From JAUIJL01 sp965366625 (GTDB lineage: Bacteria > Acidobacteriota > Thermoanaerobaculia > Multivoradales > J023), in contig CBDUGP010000001.1 of NCBI GenBank assembly GCA_965366625.1, positions 310,001 to 374,000 on the forward strand: 64,000 bases of DNA, given 5' to 3'. Position numbers and translations under genes: made by a program. This document shows positions 45,317 through 53,545 of the stretch, in pieces. The notes under the pieces are model-generated. The model did no database searches and was not told where the DNA came from. It was given only the letters and a program-made list of their open reading frames with translations. Position 1 is the stretch's first letter. Each line of letters opens with the position of its first letter.

Positions 45317-46555
45317 TCAGTCGATCTGGTTCTGGACGTAGAAGGTCCGTTCGCCGATTCGAGTTGAGGAGCCGAGATCGTCGACCACGAAAACTTGGAC
45401 TTGGTGGAATCCTTCGGACAAGTTGTTCGAGTCGTAGGTCAGCGCCCAAACCGGAGCATCGACATCGGGATAACCGGGGAATTGAAAAGCCACGCCCGGC
45501 CGGGAGTCCAGTCCGAAGGCTGCGGTGCCGACGAAGTCGCCGTCGATATAGAGATCGACTCGATCGACTCCTTCGATCGCCAACGCCCATCCTTGGAAGA
45601 GGATGTTGTCACCGTAGAGGGCACCTTCCCTGGGGGATTCGATGTTGCCCACCAGGCCGGCCTGGGGAGGCAGATCTTCCACACATTGGAAGAAAACTGG
45701 GTGCTCGTCGATATTGGCGTTTTGGGTCGAAATGTCGCCGGCGCGAACCGTCAACGTATGATGCCCGCGATTGAGACCCCAGCAGGTGATCAAATCGCCG
45801 ACATCGAGCAGGAATCGGTAGCCACTGTTGGGAGCGTCGATGGCGAAGGGGAAAGCCCGTTCGACATCCAAGCGGGGCAGCCCGTAACACTGGTGAAGGC
45901 CGAGGGAGGGGGTGAAGGTGCAGTCACGGCGAGTGTTGTAGTAGATCTCGCCATCGATCATGATTTCGACCCAAGCCATACCTGCGTCGCCGATTTCCAT
46001 GCCGAGATCCAAAGCCCAGCCGGACACCGGCGTGTAGATGGAATTTCCCGGGTCGAAAATACAATCGCGGGAACAGCGGCCGTACATCTGGGCGTTTCGC
46101 AGCGGTTGCTCAATCTTACCGAAGGGAAACAAGAGCGGTGTCGAGTTGACGAAGCTGATGTTCTGAGTCCCCTCGATAATCACCTCGGTGCCGGAATTGG
46201 TCAGCACTTTGGCTGAGATCCGGTGCAAGGTGTTGTTGAATTGGGTGCTGTTTAAGTGGTAGGTGAAGCCGGCGCTCATGCTATCCGGAAATCCGGGATA
46301 GAGGTCGTTGACCAGCGGGCGGCTGAAGCCGTGTCGCGCTTGGCCGATGTCTACTCCGTCGACCTGAATCACCACTCGACGGATTCCGGAGTCGGCTACT
46401 GCCCAGCCTGTTAAGCCGATAGCGCCGGTGCCTGCATTTCCTTGGTACACGGGGCCTTCGAGGAAGCCGAGCACCGTTTCTGCGGTTGCCGGCAGAGCGC
46501 TGAACTGCAAAAAGGAAAGCGCCAGGGGCAAACAGATCTTGAAGCGTGGTTTCAT
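45317..46555 (-). CDS. Secreted protein with Ig-like GWAV repeats
   Basis: I start at the ATG at 46555, which has AGGAG about 9 bases upstream; a GTG immediately before it is the alternative. After a signal peptide (LPLALSFLQFSALPATA) there are three repeats of a beta domain: GLTGWAVADSGIRRVVIQVDG, VSGWALDLGMEIGDAGMAWV and FQGWALAIEGVDRVDLYIDG. Each ends in a strand with a GFxYxLDT/ALTYD-type sequence. The repeats recur in secreted proteins of Acidobacteria-like bacteria, but no function is established. Four cysteines near the middle (RCSRDC and others) could form disulfides. The sigma-like gene at 46724 lies upstream on the same strand. Confidence 0.8.
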   Translation of the reverse strand: MKPRFKICLPLALSFLQFSALPATAETVLGFLEGPVYQGNAGTGAIGLTGWAVADSGIRRVVIQVDGVDIGQARHGFSRPLVNDLYPGFPDSMSAGFTYHLNSTQFNNTLHRISAKVLTNSGTEVIIEGTQNISFVNSTPLLFPFGKIEQPLRNAQMYGRCSRDCIFDPGNSIYTPVSGWALDLGMEIGDAGMAWVEIMIDGEIYYNTRRDCTFTPSLGLHQCYGLPRLDVERAFPFAIDAPNSGYRFLLDVGDLITCWGLNRGHHTLTVRAGDISTQNANIDEHPVFFQCVEDLPPQAGLVGNIESPREGALYGDNILFQGWALAIEGVDRVDLYIDGDFVGTAAFGLDSRPGVAFQFPGYPDVDAPVWALTYDSNNLSEGFHQVQVFVVDDLGSSTRIGERTFYVQNQID

Positions 46556-46723
46556 CACCTTCGTCTCCTGGGAGTTTCTCGCGTCGCAAAGGCTGGATAG
46601 GCATAGAAACTCAAGTGTTACTCGAACTATCGACGATATTCTATCTATGCTGGAAAAGCAAGGTCAACGGTCTGGCTAAACATCGATCAAGAAAGGCGAA
46701 TCCGTTGCTGAGCGAAGTTGGTG

Positions 46724-47497
46724 TCATTTTTCTCCGCGGCTCAGGTGGAGCGTCGTGACGGGCGGTAGGAGGTGATGGAGGGGATGGCTGGGCCTCCCCG
46801 AAGCCCGACGTTCAAGACTCAGTCCTTCGCGCTGGAGGGCTTTTCTCAACCTGGCGACCACGTTGTCGACCTGCTTAGGGGAAAGGGCCCGATCGAGTCG
46901 GTGACTGGCTTCGATGCTGGTGCAGCCCTCGAATAGGGTCAGCTGGATCGCGCGGGTTTGAAGCGGGCTCGCCGGCCGACACAAGCTTAAGCAACGGTCC
47001 GCGAGTTCTTTGTGGTGCTCCTTGCGCAGCAAGGCATGCTCGGGGTCGCACTCTCGGGCACCGAGCACGCCGACTCGGTACTGGGAACGAAATGTACTGG
47101 AGGAGGAGACCGCTAAGCTGCCTTGGCAACCTCGACGTTTATTCGCCCGTTTTCGTCGCGCAAGATCGAGCACCAAGTGTCGAACCGACTTGTTGATGTA
47201 GGCCCAAAACTCGAAGTCGGTCCGCCCTCGAAACGGATGCTCGCAGCTGAGAAAACGTAAGAAGAGATCTTGGCACAACTCGAGAGTCTCCTCCCGGCCG
47301 AGATGCATACCGGCTCGACGACCGGCGCAATAGAGGCGAAACCGAATTCTGGGGGCATAACGCGCCGAAAACTCCTCCCAGTCACGATCGTCCCCTTGGC
47401 CGATACAGGCGGCCAAAAGCTGGCTGGGCGGTCGTTGCTCGACAGGGTTTGAAGGGGACGTGCAGGGAGCTTCTAGACTTGGATCGTGACAGGGCAT
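46724..47497 (-). CDS. ECF-like sigma factor
   Basis: A 257-residue protein with sigma-70 region 2 features: LAACIGQGDDRDWEEFSARY, then ELCQDLFLRFLS and a region-2.4-like VRHLVLDLARRKRANKR. A region-4-type helix-turn-helix follows (SIEASHRLDRALSPKQVDNVVAR), with an unusual C-terminal tail of about 30 residues rich in His/Pro. There is no anti-sigma gene beside it. The secreted GWAV protein lies 169 bp downstream on the same strand, making it a plausible target. The start at 47497 has GAGAGG upstream. Confidence 0.78.
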   Translation of the reverse strand: MPCHDPSLEAPCTSPSNPVEQRPPSQLLAACIGQGDDRDWEEFSARYAPRIRFRLYCAGRRAGMHLGREETLELCQDLFLRFLSCEHPFRGRTDFEFWAYINKSVRHLVLDLARRKRANKRRGCQGSLAVSSSSTFRSQYRVGVLGARECDPEHALLRKEHHKELADRCLSLCRPASPLQTRAIQLTLFEGCTSIEASHRLDRALSPKQVDNVVARLRKALQREGLSLERRASGRPSHPLHHLLPPVTTLHLSRGEK

Positions 47498-47687
47498 GGC
47501 CGTTCCTCTCGGGGAGGAAAGGACGCACGCAAGACGGCGGCACAGAGAAGCGGTGCCTTGGGCTGCTGTAGTTCAGCTGTCAGCGAGGAGCTGAAGAGGG
47601 AGAGGTGGCCGAAGCCGGCAGAGAGGTGCCGAGCGTAGCAGAGTTGATCGAGGTGCTCAACCGGCGAGATGCCGGGTGGAGATCCTG

Positions 47688-49064
47688 CTAGAAGTCGAGG
47701 CCGCTGCGTCGGACCAAGTCGGTTCGAGCGATGTTGGCCTGACGGCGGATGTCATCCAGGTCCAAGTGGACTAAGCGGCCATCTTCCACCACTTGTTCGC
47801 CGTCGATGAAGACATGGCGCACGTTGGCCCGTGAAGCGCTGTAACAAACGAGATCGTGAAAGTCGACCGGTTTTGCCGCCCACATCTCCGGTCGGTCGAG
47901 GGACAGCACTGTCAAGTCCGCGCGTTTGCCGACTTCCACGCTGCCGACTAGTTGCTCGAGTCCCAGCGCCCGCGCCCCTTCGCAGGTGGCCAGGCTCAGG
48001 GCCTCGCGACCGCCAAAGACACCGGGTCCGTGTTTGACCGTCTGCAGCAGCGCCGCCAGGCGAATTTCCTCAAATGCGTCGAAGCCGTTGTTGCAGGCGA
48101 CGCCGTCACAGCCCAGGCCGACCGGGACGCCCGCTTGGCGATGGCGGACGATATCCGCGATGCCTGAGCCGAGCTTTAGGTTGGCAGCGGGGCAATGGAC
48201 CACCGAAAAGGAGCGATCATTGACCCGAGAGTAGTGCTGGTCGTCGAGCCAGACCCCATGAGCGATTCTGAGATCGGTGTCGAGAATGCCGCACTCGTCG
48301 AAATATTCGATCTCATCGCGACCATTTTTGAGCTGTCGGACGATTTCAGTCTCGTCCTTCTGCTCTAGGGCGTGGGTGTGGATGGGCCAGCCTCGTTGGT
48401 CGGCCAGGTCCCGGGCGCCGCTCCACAATTCATCGGAGCAACTGAGGATGAAGCGCGGGTTGATCGAATATTGAAGTTTTGGTTTGCCGTCGAAATCGGA
48501 GCCGAGGGCTTCGGTGCTCGACAAGGCGTCGTCGACATCCTGGGCTAGGCCGTCGGGTAAATCTTCGCCGACGTCCATCAAGCATTTGCCTGCGATAGCT
48601 CTTAGGCCGGACTCTTCGATTCCGCGGAGCAAGCCTTTCGCGCCCGGACCGATGCCGATGTCTTGGATCGTCGTCGTGCCCGCCAACAGTGCTTCTGCTG
48701 CACCCTGAAGGGCACACCAATAGGCGCTCTCGTCGTCATGGGCAGCTTCGAGGGGCCAGATTCGCTCTTTGAGCCAGGGGAGGAGCAGCCGGCTCTCTCC
48801 CAGGCCGCGGAAGAAGGTCTGACCTAAGTGAACGTGACCTTGGATGAGGCCCGGAATAACCAAATGCCCGGTCACGTCAATTAAACGCGTACCGGGCATT
48901 AAGGTGAGAGTCTTACCAACGGAAGCAATTCGACCCCGCTGGATGAGCACCTCGGCATCACGAATGACCTTGAAGCCGCCGTCCATGGTGAGGACCGTGC
49001 CTCCATAGAGGAGCAAGGAGGGTGGGGCTTTGGGTCGTTCGGTCGACCTAGAGGCGTGGCTCAT
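47688..49064 (-). CDS. Amidohydrolase, adenosine/SAH-deaminase type
   Basis: A 458-residue cytoplasmic metal-dependent hydrolase. The metal-binding motif is GLIQGHVHLGQTFFRGL near residue 70, further His residues occur in IHTHALEQ and RIAHGVWL, and the catalytic acid is in LGCDGVACNN. This arrangement is seen in 5-methylthioadenosine/S-adenosylhomocysteine deaminases and guanine deaminases. The small N-terminal and C-terminal beta domains (LLLYGGTVLTMDGG and VFIDGEQVV) complete the usual composite sandwich. I favour an MtaD-like nucleoside deaminase, but cannot fix the substrate. Confidence 0.85.
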   Translation of the reverse strand: MSHASRSTERPKAPPSLLLYGGTVLTMDGGFKVIRDAEVLIQRGRIASVGKTLTLMPGTRLIDVTGHLVIPGLIQGHVHLGQTFFRGLGESRLLLPWLKERIWPLEAAHDDESAYWCALQGAAEALLAGTTTIQDIGIGPGAKGLLRGIEESGLRAIAGKCLMDVGEDLPDGLAQDVDDALSSTEALGSDFDGKPKLQYSINPRFILSCSDELWSGARDLADQRGWPIHTHALEQKDETEIVRQLKNGRDEIEYFDECGILDTDLRIAHGVWLDDQHYSRVNDRSFSVVHCPAANLKLGSGIADIVRHRQAGVPVGLGCDGVACNNGFDAFEEIRLAALLQTVKHGPGVFGGREALSLATCEGARALGLEQLVGSVEVGKRADLTVLSLDRPEMWAAKPVDFHDLVCYSASRANVRHVFIDGEQVVEDGRLVHLDLDDIRRQANIARTDLVRRSGLDF

Positions 49065-49104
49065 GGTGGGTCCTGGGTGCCGGACCCAGGGTCCAGCGGA
49101 AGCT

Positions 49105-49260
49105 TCAGCGCATTTTTTCTTCCGTGAACTCCACGTGCTTGCGGACTTTCGGATCGTACTTCTTGAAGCGAAGCTTTTCGGTCGAGAGCCTCTTATTCTT
49201 GGTGGTGGTGTAGAAGTAGCCGGTGCCGGCGGAGGAAACGAGTTTGATTTTTTCGCGCAT
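49105..49260 (-). CDS. rpmG: Ribosomal protein L33
   Basis: A 51-residue gene read on the minus strand from ATG at 49260 to TGA at 49105. The translation begins MREKIKLVSSAGTG, continues with YFYTTTKNKR, and ends FKKYDPKVRKHVEFTEEKMR, the standard L33 pattern. It lacks the CxxC zinc pairs, so it is the zinc-independent (C-minus) form. A tRNA-Asp gene follows the same strand upstream. Confidence 0.95.
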   Translation of the reverse strand: MREKIKLVSSAGTGYFYTTTKNKRLSTEKLRFKKYDPKVRKHVEFTEEKMR

Positions 49261-49466
49261 GTCGAGATTCCCGTCAGGTTGAAATCGCCTACAGTGGTGA
49301 CGATCTCGGTTCTGGAAAGCTTGGATTTAGATCTCGCCCCGGCAAATGACGGAGCGCAACGTCCAACGATTGAGCTTGGATCGATTCAACGAGTCGATTT
49401 GAGGCAGTCGTCTCGGAACCGTCGCTCTTAGGGTACCGCTTATGGCCATGGTCATGCCAGGAACGA

Positions 49467-49535
49467 TTTCGCCAAGTAGGTCGAAAGGATTTCGCCAGGA
49501 AGGTCGAAAGGACTTCGCCGGGAAGGTCGAAAGCG
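49467..49535. repeat. 23-bp tandem repeats (three units)
   Basis: Three imperfect 23-bp units, each with TTCGCC, then a purine-rich step and GGTCGAAAG, occupy 49467-49489, 49490-49512 and 49513-49535. They lie in the 364-bp gap between rpmG and tRNA-Asp. I see no gene in the rest of that gap. Confidence 0.75.
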
Positions 49536-49624
49536 TCGTGAAGGCTACCAAAACAAAACCGCCGTGCCCGAAACGATGGAACACAGCGGTCGTTGGAGGG
49601 CATTGGGACCCTGAAGAAGCTGAA

Positions 49625-49701
49625 TGGCGGGGTCGACGGGGTTCGAACCCGCGACCTCCGGCGTGACAGGCCGGCGTTCTAACCAGCTGAACTACGACCC
49701 C
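49625..49701 (-). tRNA. tRNA-Asp (GTC)
   Basis: A 77-nt cloverleaf with acceptor GGGGTCG/CGACCCC, discriminator G and encoded CCA. The anticodon loop CTGTCAC gives anticodon GTC. The D-loop (AGCTGGTTAGA) and T-loop (TTCGAAC) are standard. Confidence 0.96.
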
Positions 49702-49819
49702 GCAAACTTTTTCAATGACTGTCGACCTTTCGACTCCTCTGAAACCAGCCGGAGTAGGGCTTCAGAGTGCTGACTCGGTTGCTGTGCCCGCTTGGCTCAG
49801 CCCCGCGTCGGAGGACGAA

Positions 49820-49848
49820 AGTTATTGCGACCGGGTGGTGGTTGTCAA
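49820..49848 (-). promoter_or_regulatory. Promoter for tRNA-Asp
   Basis: On the minus strand TTGACA (49848-49843) is followed after 17 bases by ATAACT (49825-49820). It lies between tRNA-Val and tRNA-Asp and points at tRNA-Asp, with about 120 bases of leader. Confidence 0.55.
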
Positions 49849-49922
49849 CAACTTTTTCGCCTGATTTCAAACCGACTTTCACCATGACCGTTAGGCCAAT
49901 TCGGTGGACTGCGGGCCCGTCC

Positions 49923-49999
49923 TGGTGGGGGGTGTGGGACTCGAACCCGCGACCCCCTGCGTGTAAGGCAGGTGCTCTAACCAACTGAGCTAACCCCCC
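49923..49999 (-). tRNA. tRNA-Val (TAC)
   Basis: A 77-nt cloverleaf with acceptor GGGGGGT/ACCCCCC, discriminator A and encoded CCA. The anticodon loop CTTACAC gives anticodon TAC. The T-stem contains one C-A mismatch. Confidence 0.94.
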
Positions 50000-50015
50000 G
50001 GCCGTCGGGCTGCGA

Positions 50016-50044
50016 ATAATAGTCAGTGACGGAATTCAAGTCAA
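50016..50044 (-). promoter_or_regulatory. Promoter for tRNA-Val
   Basis: On the minus strand TTGACT (50044-50039), a 17-base spacer and TATTAT (50021-50016) form a near-consensus sigma-70-type promoter ending 17 bases before the tRNA 5' end. Confidence 0.75.
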
Positions 50045-50148
50045 CGGTGAATCTGAGTTCTCTTTGGTCTGTCCGGCCCCAACCATTGAAAACTCATGGC
50101 ACAATATTGATTCGATTCCGAGCCGGCCAGGGCAGGCGCTCGCGGCCG

Positions 50149-50217
50149 GGTTGCGGAATCGCAACGACGTGGCCGGTTGCGGAAGCGCAACAATGCGGCC
50201 GGTTGCGGAATCGCAAC
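50149..50217. repeat. Three palindromic repeats upstream of sodA
   Basis: GGTTGCGGAATCGCAAC at 50149-50165, a one-base variant at 50175-50191, and an exact copy at 50201-50217 are spaced every 26 bases. Each can fold with stem GTTGCG/CGCAAC. They occupy the 340-bp gap between tRNA-Val and sodA; the rest of the gap shows nothing further. Confidence 0.7.
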
Positions 50218-50341
50218 GATTCGGGCCTGCTGCAGTCCACCTTTGCGCTGGGGAGGGCGAGAGCCCAGCCCCTAGCCCTTGAAGAAGAACGCCCTTGAAG
50301 AAGAGCCTTCGATGAACACCCTTAGCTACGAGGAGCCCATC

Positions 50342-50941
50342 ATGTATAAGCTACCGAATTTGCCCTACGCGTTCGACGCGCTCGAACCCCACATCGATGC
50401 TCGGACCATGGAGATCCACCACGACAAACATCACGCCGCCTACGTCAGCAACGTCAACAAGGCGCTGGAAGGGCACGCAGACTTGCAAGCGAAGAGCATC
50501 GACGACCTGGTCGCCGATCTCGGCTCCGTGCCGGAGGCTATCCGCGGCGCCGTTCGCAACAATGGTGGTGGACACGCCAACCACTCCCTGTTCTGGGACA
50601 TCATGAGCCCTGCTGGTGGCGGCGCGCCTGAAGGTGATCTCGCGGACGCGATCCAGCGAGACCTCGGTGGTCTGGACAAGTTGAAGGATGGGTTGAATAA
50701 AGCCGGCATGACCCGTTTCGGTTCCGGCTGGGCCTGGTTGGTCAAGAACGGTGGAAAGCTCGAAATCATGTCAACCGCGAATCAAGACAGTCCCTTGACC
50801 GAGGGTAAGACTCCGATTCTGGGTGTCGATGTTTGGGAGCATGCCTACTATTTGCACTATCAAAATCGCCGCGCGGCCTACTTGGACGCGTGGTGGAATG
50901 TCGTGGATTGGAATAAGGTCGCCGCACGTTTTGCTGGGTGA
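50342..50941 (+). CDS. sodA: Superoxide dismutase, Mn type
   Basis: A 199-residue enzyme that disproportionates superoxide. I use the ATG at 50342, which has GAGGAG upstream and gives the normal family N-terminus MYKLPNLPYAFDALEPHID; an ATG at 50312 would add ten residues. Metal ligands are in MEIHHDKHHAAYV, NHSLFW and DVWEHAYYLHY. The residues GGGHANH and ANQDSPL match the manganese subgroup rather than the iron subgroup. A terminator hairpin follows at 51096. Confidence 0.93.
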   Translation: MYKLPNLPYAFDALEPHIDARTMEIHHDKHHAAYVSNVNKALEGHADLQAKSIDDLVADLGSVPEAIRGAVRNNGGGHANHSLFWDIMSPAGGGAPEGDLADAIQRDLGGLDKLKDGLNKAGMTRFGSGWAWLVKNGGKLEIMSTANQDSPLTEGKTPILGVDVWEHAYYLHYQNRRAAYLDAWWNVVDWNKVAARFAG

Positions 50942-51095
50942 CGTTTGCCGCTAGACGTTTCGCCGGTTGACGCTTCGTCGCTTGATTGGTCCCACCTCTG
51001 AGCGGCCGGCGTGAATTAGCCGGACCGAATCGATCGGCAAGGATCTCTCGATATCGCGCGTAGCGATACCAGCCGCTGAGACTCGATGCTCGACC

Positions 51096-51124
51096 AGAAA
51101 AGCTCCGCAAATGCGGAGCTTTTC
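51096..51124 (+). terminator. Intrinsic terminator downstream of sodA
   Basis: AGAAAAGCTCCGCA pairs with its complement with almost no loop, giving a stem of about 13 bp with T's on the 3' side. It is 155 bases after the sodA stop. Confidence 0.75.
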
Positions 51125-51473
51125 TGCGTTTGTAGGCTGAATGTTCTCGGATCGATTCGTTTAAGCGTGTTTGCTAAATTTTGTATATTGAGAACTTTGC
51201 AATTAATTGCGTAGTAGCTTGTCGAAGAGGTGGCTAACTTGAATGGCGATTTCAATAAAATGCGAATAGTTGATGCTTATCGTATGTACAGTTGACAAAG
51301 TGGGTCGTCGGCAAGATCGAGCCTCGACAGCGAAGGCACGACAGGTGCCCTGGCCACCCTTCGATTCCACCCTGCGATTCCGTCGTCAACGGCTCCCGAT
51401 CTGATTTATTTGCGCTGAAATAGCGACTGAAGATCTCATAATTGCCCAATTCCCAGCCCACGGAGGAAAGTCC
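51125..51473. other. AT-rich region upstream of arsR
   Basis: This gap is much richer in A/T than its surroundings. It includes a perfect 12-bp palindrome, GCAATTAATTGC, at 51199-51210, and a TTGACA at 51292-51297 without a clear -10 partner. It is probably the control region of the ArsR-family gene that follows; the palindrome is a candidate operator. Confidence 0.45.
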
Positions 51474-51779
51474 ATGCACAGCTCCCAAACCGCTAATCGC
51501 CGTATGACCAAGGTGTTCAAAGCTCTGGCCGATGGCACGCGTCAAGAGATTCTGCAATTGCTCGAGAACCAGCAGTACACAGTCGGAGATATCGTGTCGA
51601 AGTTCGACCTATCCCAGCCGACTATTTCTCGGCATCTCTCAGTTCTCAAGGAGGCCGATCTGGTGATCGACCAACGCCGAGGACAAAACGTCATCTACCG
51701 CCTGAACGACTCTGCGTTGGCGGATGCGATGCGTCAATTCTTTGGTCAATTCCGGAGCTGCCAAGAAGTCTTGCGCTGA
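51474..51779 (+). CDS. ArsR/SmtB-family transcriptional regulator
   Basis: A 101-residue winged-helix regulator with KALADGTRQEILQLLENQQYTVGDIV and the recognition helix segment SQPTISRHLSVLKEADLV. There is no CVC or His-rich metal site in the usual places, so it may sense something other than metal. The ATG has GGAGGAAAG upstream. It stands alone ahead of the CAU tRNA gene; its target is not evident, although its own AT-rich upstream region is a candidate. Confidence 0.92.
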   Translation: MHSSQTANRRMTKVFKALADGTRQEILQLLENQQYTVGDIVSKFDLSQPTISRHLSVLKEADLVIDQRRGQNVIYRLNDSALADAMRQFFGQFRSCQEVLR

Positions 51780-51791
51780 CTTTGATCCCCT

Positions 51792-51820
51792 TTGACAGAC
51801 AAGGGGCGATCATGTATCTT
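51792..51820 (+). promoter_or_regulatory. Promoter for the CAU tRNA
   Basis: TTGACA at 51792-51797 is followed after exactly 17 bases by TATCTT at 51815-51820. The tRNA begins 37 bases further on. tilS may be read from the same promoter. Confidence 0.8.
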
Positions 51821-51856
51821 CCGTCGCCGCTGGTGCTTGAACCAGCGCGGACATGT

Positions 51857-51933
51857 GGCGGTGTAGCTCAGCTGGTTAGAGCGAGCGACTCATAATCGCT
51901 AGGTCAGGGGTTCAAGTCCCTTCACCGCTACCA
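51857..51933 (+). tRNA. CAU-anticodon tRNA, probably tRNA-Ile2
   Basis: A 77-nt cloverleaf with encoded CCA and anticodon loop CTCATAA, i.e. anticodon CAT. The anticodon stem GCGACTCATAATCGC is the same as in known Ile2 (lysidine) tRNAs such as that of E. coli and unlike elongator Met. The first pair of the acceptor is G-U. It is directly followed by tilS, the gene for the enzyme that converts this anticodon to read AUA. Elongator Met remains possible. Confidence 0.85.
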
Positions 51934-51956
51934 TTCCTTCCCCTCCCTGTCTCCTC

Positions 51957-53543
51957 ATGCACCCGATAATGGTACGCGGTCCGGGTTCTCCGGCCTCCGA
52001 CCCACCCTCCACCGATTGGCACCGGATCGAGTCACACCTTTGGGCTCAGCTCGGAAGCCTCGCACTGCGGTCCAACGACTCCGGCCTTCAGCCCACGAGT
52101 TCATTGCTGGTTGCCTTCTCCGGGGGTCCAGATTCCTTGGCGTTGCTAGCCGCGGCGGTTCGACTCCGTGATTGGAACGGGTTCACATTGCATGCGTGTC
52201 ACGTGGACCATGGGTTGGATCCTGGTTCCGGGCAACGAGCTCGTTTAGCTCAAGGATTGGCCACAAAGCTGGGCGTTCCGCTCGGCAGAGGTTTTCATCC
52301 GATTCGTCTGAACGCCGAACCGACAGTGGGGCACAGCCTCGAGGCATGGGCTCGGGAGCAACGCTATACGGCGCTCGAGGAATTGGCAGCCCGATTGGAT
52401 GGAGCCTGGATTGCAACGGCACACCACGCGGACGATCAAGCGGAGACGCTGATCCTACGACTGATGTTCGGAACTGGCCTTCGAGGCATGGGCGGAATCC
52501 GTGCCCGTCGCGGTAGATTGCTACGTCCCTTTTTGGAGCTGCGCCGTAGGGAGCTAGGGGACTATTTGGCCGAGTTGGGATTGGAGCCGATCCTCGATCC
52601 CACCAACGAGGACCTCAAGATTCCGAGGAATCAAATCCGAAAGCGGGTCCTCAACGAATGGATGAAAGAGGAACCCGCTCTGGTGCAGCAGCTCGGAAGG
52701 GTTGCCTCCACCGCTGATCGGGTGATCGCTTCGACAGAAAAGCGGTTGGCAGATCTAGTCGCGGTACGCCCTTTAGCGGTCGGCTCAGGTGCTCAGCTCG
52801 ATCGCCAGGCCCTCAATGGACTGCCTAAGACTCTACAAGTTCATGTTCTGAACGCTCTGGATCGGGCTGCTGGGCGTGTCTATCCCTCGCCCAAGACGGC
52901 CCGCTCGGAACTCTTTGAACAACTCAAGAAGAGGACTGGGGTCGTGAGCTGTGACGCCGGTTCAGGGTGGCGATGGTATTCGGATCGTCAGACTTTGAGG
53001 CTTCTGGGTCCGTCGACGCAACCCTTAGTGGATTTCACGTATACTTTAAGGGCTCCGGGCTCGATTGACTTGGTCGAGATCGGTCTCCGAGCCACGATCA
53101 CCTGGGGGCCGCCCGCGCCTTGGATGTTTGAAAGCTCTGATAGCAGAACGGCATTCTCCCTTGAGCAGGTCGAGATGCAATCGAAAGGCGCGGGCACCAG
53201 CGGTCCTGAGCTGCAGATTCGGAACCGTCGGGCGGGAGATCGTATTAGGCCCTTCGGATCACGCCGATCCAAGAAACTCAAGGATTTGATGATCGATCGG
53301 CGAATTCCGCGCGAATCTCGGGATCGACTCCCGGTCTTGGTTGCGTCGGACCGACCCATTTGGGTTTGCGGTGTAACTTTGGACGATCGCTGCCGTGTTG
53401 AGGAAAGGGCTTCAAACGTATGGATTATAGAGCTGCAAGCCCTAAGCAAGAACACTCCCGGCGAGGCTCGACCGGTCGTCGAGCCCGCTCTGAACATATT
53501 TCCGTCGGTCACATTGGCCGCGGACCGAGAGAAAGGTAGCTGA
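51957..53543 (+). CDS. tilS: tRNA(Ile)-lysidine synthetase TilS
   Basis: TilS attaches lysine to C34 of the CAU tRNA-Ile2 so that it decodes AUA. The 528-residue protein has the PP-loop motif LLVAFSGGPDSLALLA near residue 50, HADDQAETLILRL near residue 165, and a C-terminal domain with RNRRAGDRIRPFGSRRSKKLKDLMIDRRIP. The gene begins 24 bases after the 3' end of the CAU tRNA gene. The ATG at 51957 or the one at 51969 may be used; no strong ribosome-binding site precedes either. ftsH follows after two bases. Confidence 0.94.
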   Translation: MHPIMVRGPGSPASDPPSTDWHRIESHLWAQLGSLALRSNDSGLQPTSSLLVAFSGGPDSLALLAAAVRLRDWNGFTLHACHVDHGLDPGSGQRARLAQGLATKLGVPLGRGFHPIRLNAEPTVGHSLEAWAREQRYTALEELAARLDGAWIATAHHADDQAETLILRLMFGTGLRGMGGIRARRGRLLRPFLELRRRELGDYLAELGLEPILDPTNEDLKIPRNQIRKRVLNEWMKEEPALVQQLGRVASTADRVIASTEKRLADLVAVRPLAVGSGAQLDRQALNGLPKTLQVHVLNALDRAAGRVYPSPKTARSELFEQLKKRTGVVSCDAGSGWRWYSDRQTLRLLGPSTQPLVDFTYTLRAPGSIDLVEIGLRATITWGPPAPWMFESSDSRTAFSLEQVEMQSKGAGTSGPELQIRNRRAGDRIRPFGSRRSKKLKDLMIDRRIPRESRDRLPVLVASDRPIWVCGVTLDDRCRVEERASNVWIIELQALSKNTPGEARPVVEPALNIFPSVTLAADREKGS

Positions 53544-53545
53544 CC

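Noticed and set aside
49467..49535. CRISPR or coding repeat
   Set aside because: Units are contiguous without spacers and no frame with translation signals spans them.
50149..50217. CRISPR array
   Set aside because: The three units are palindromic, only 17 bases long, with 9-base spacers and no cas genes nearby.
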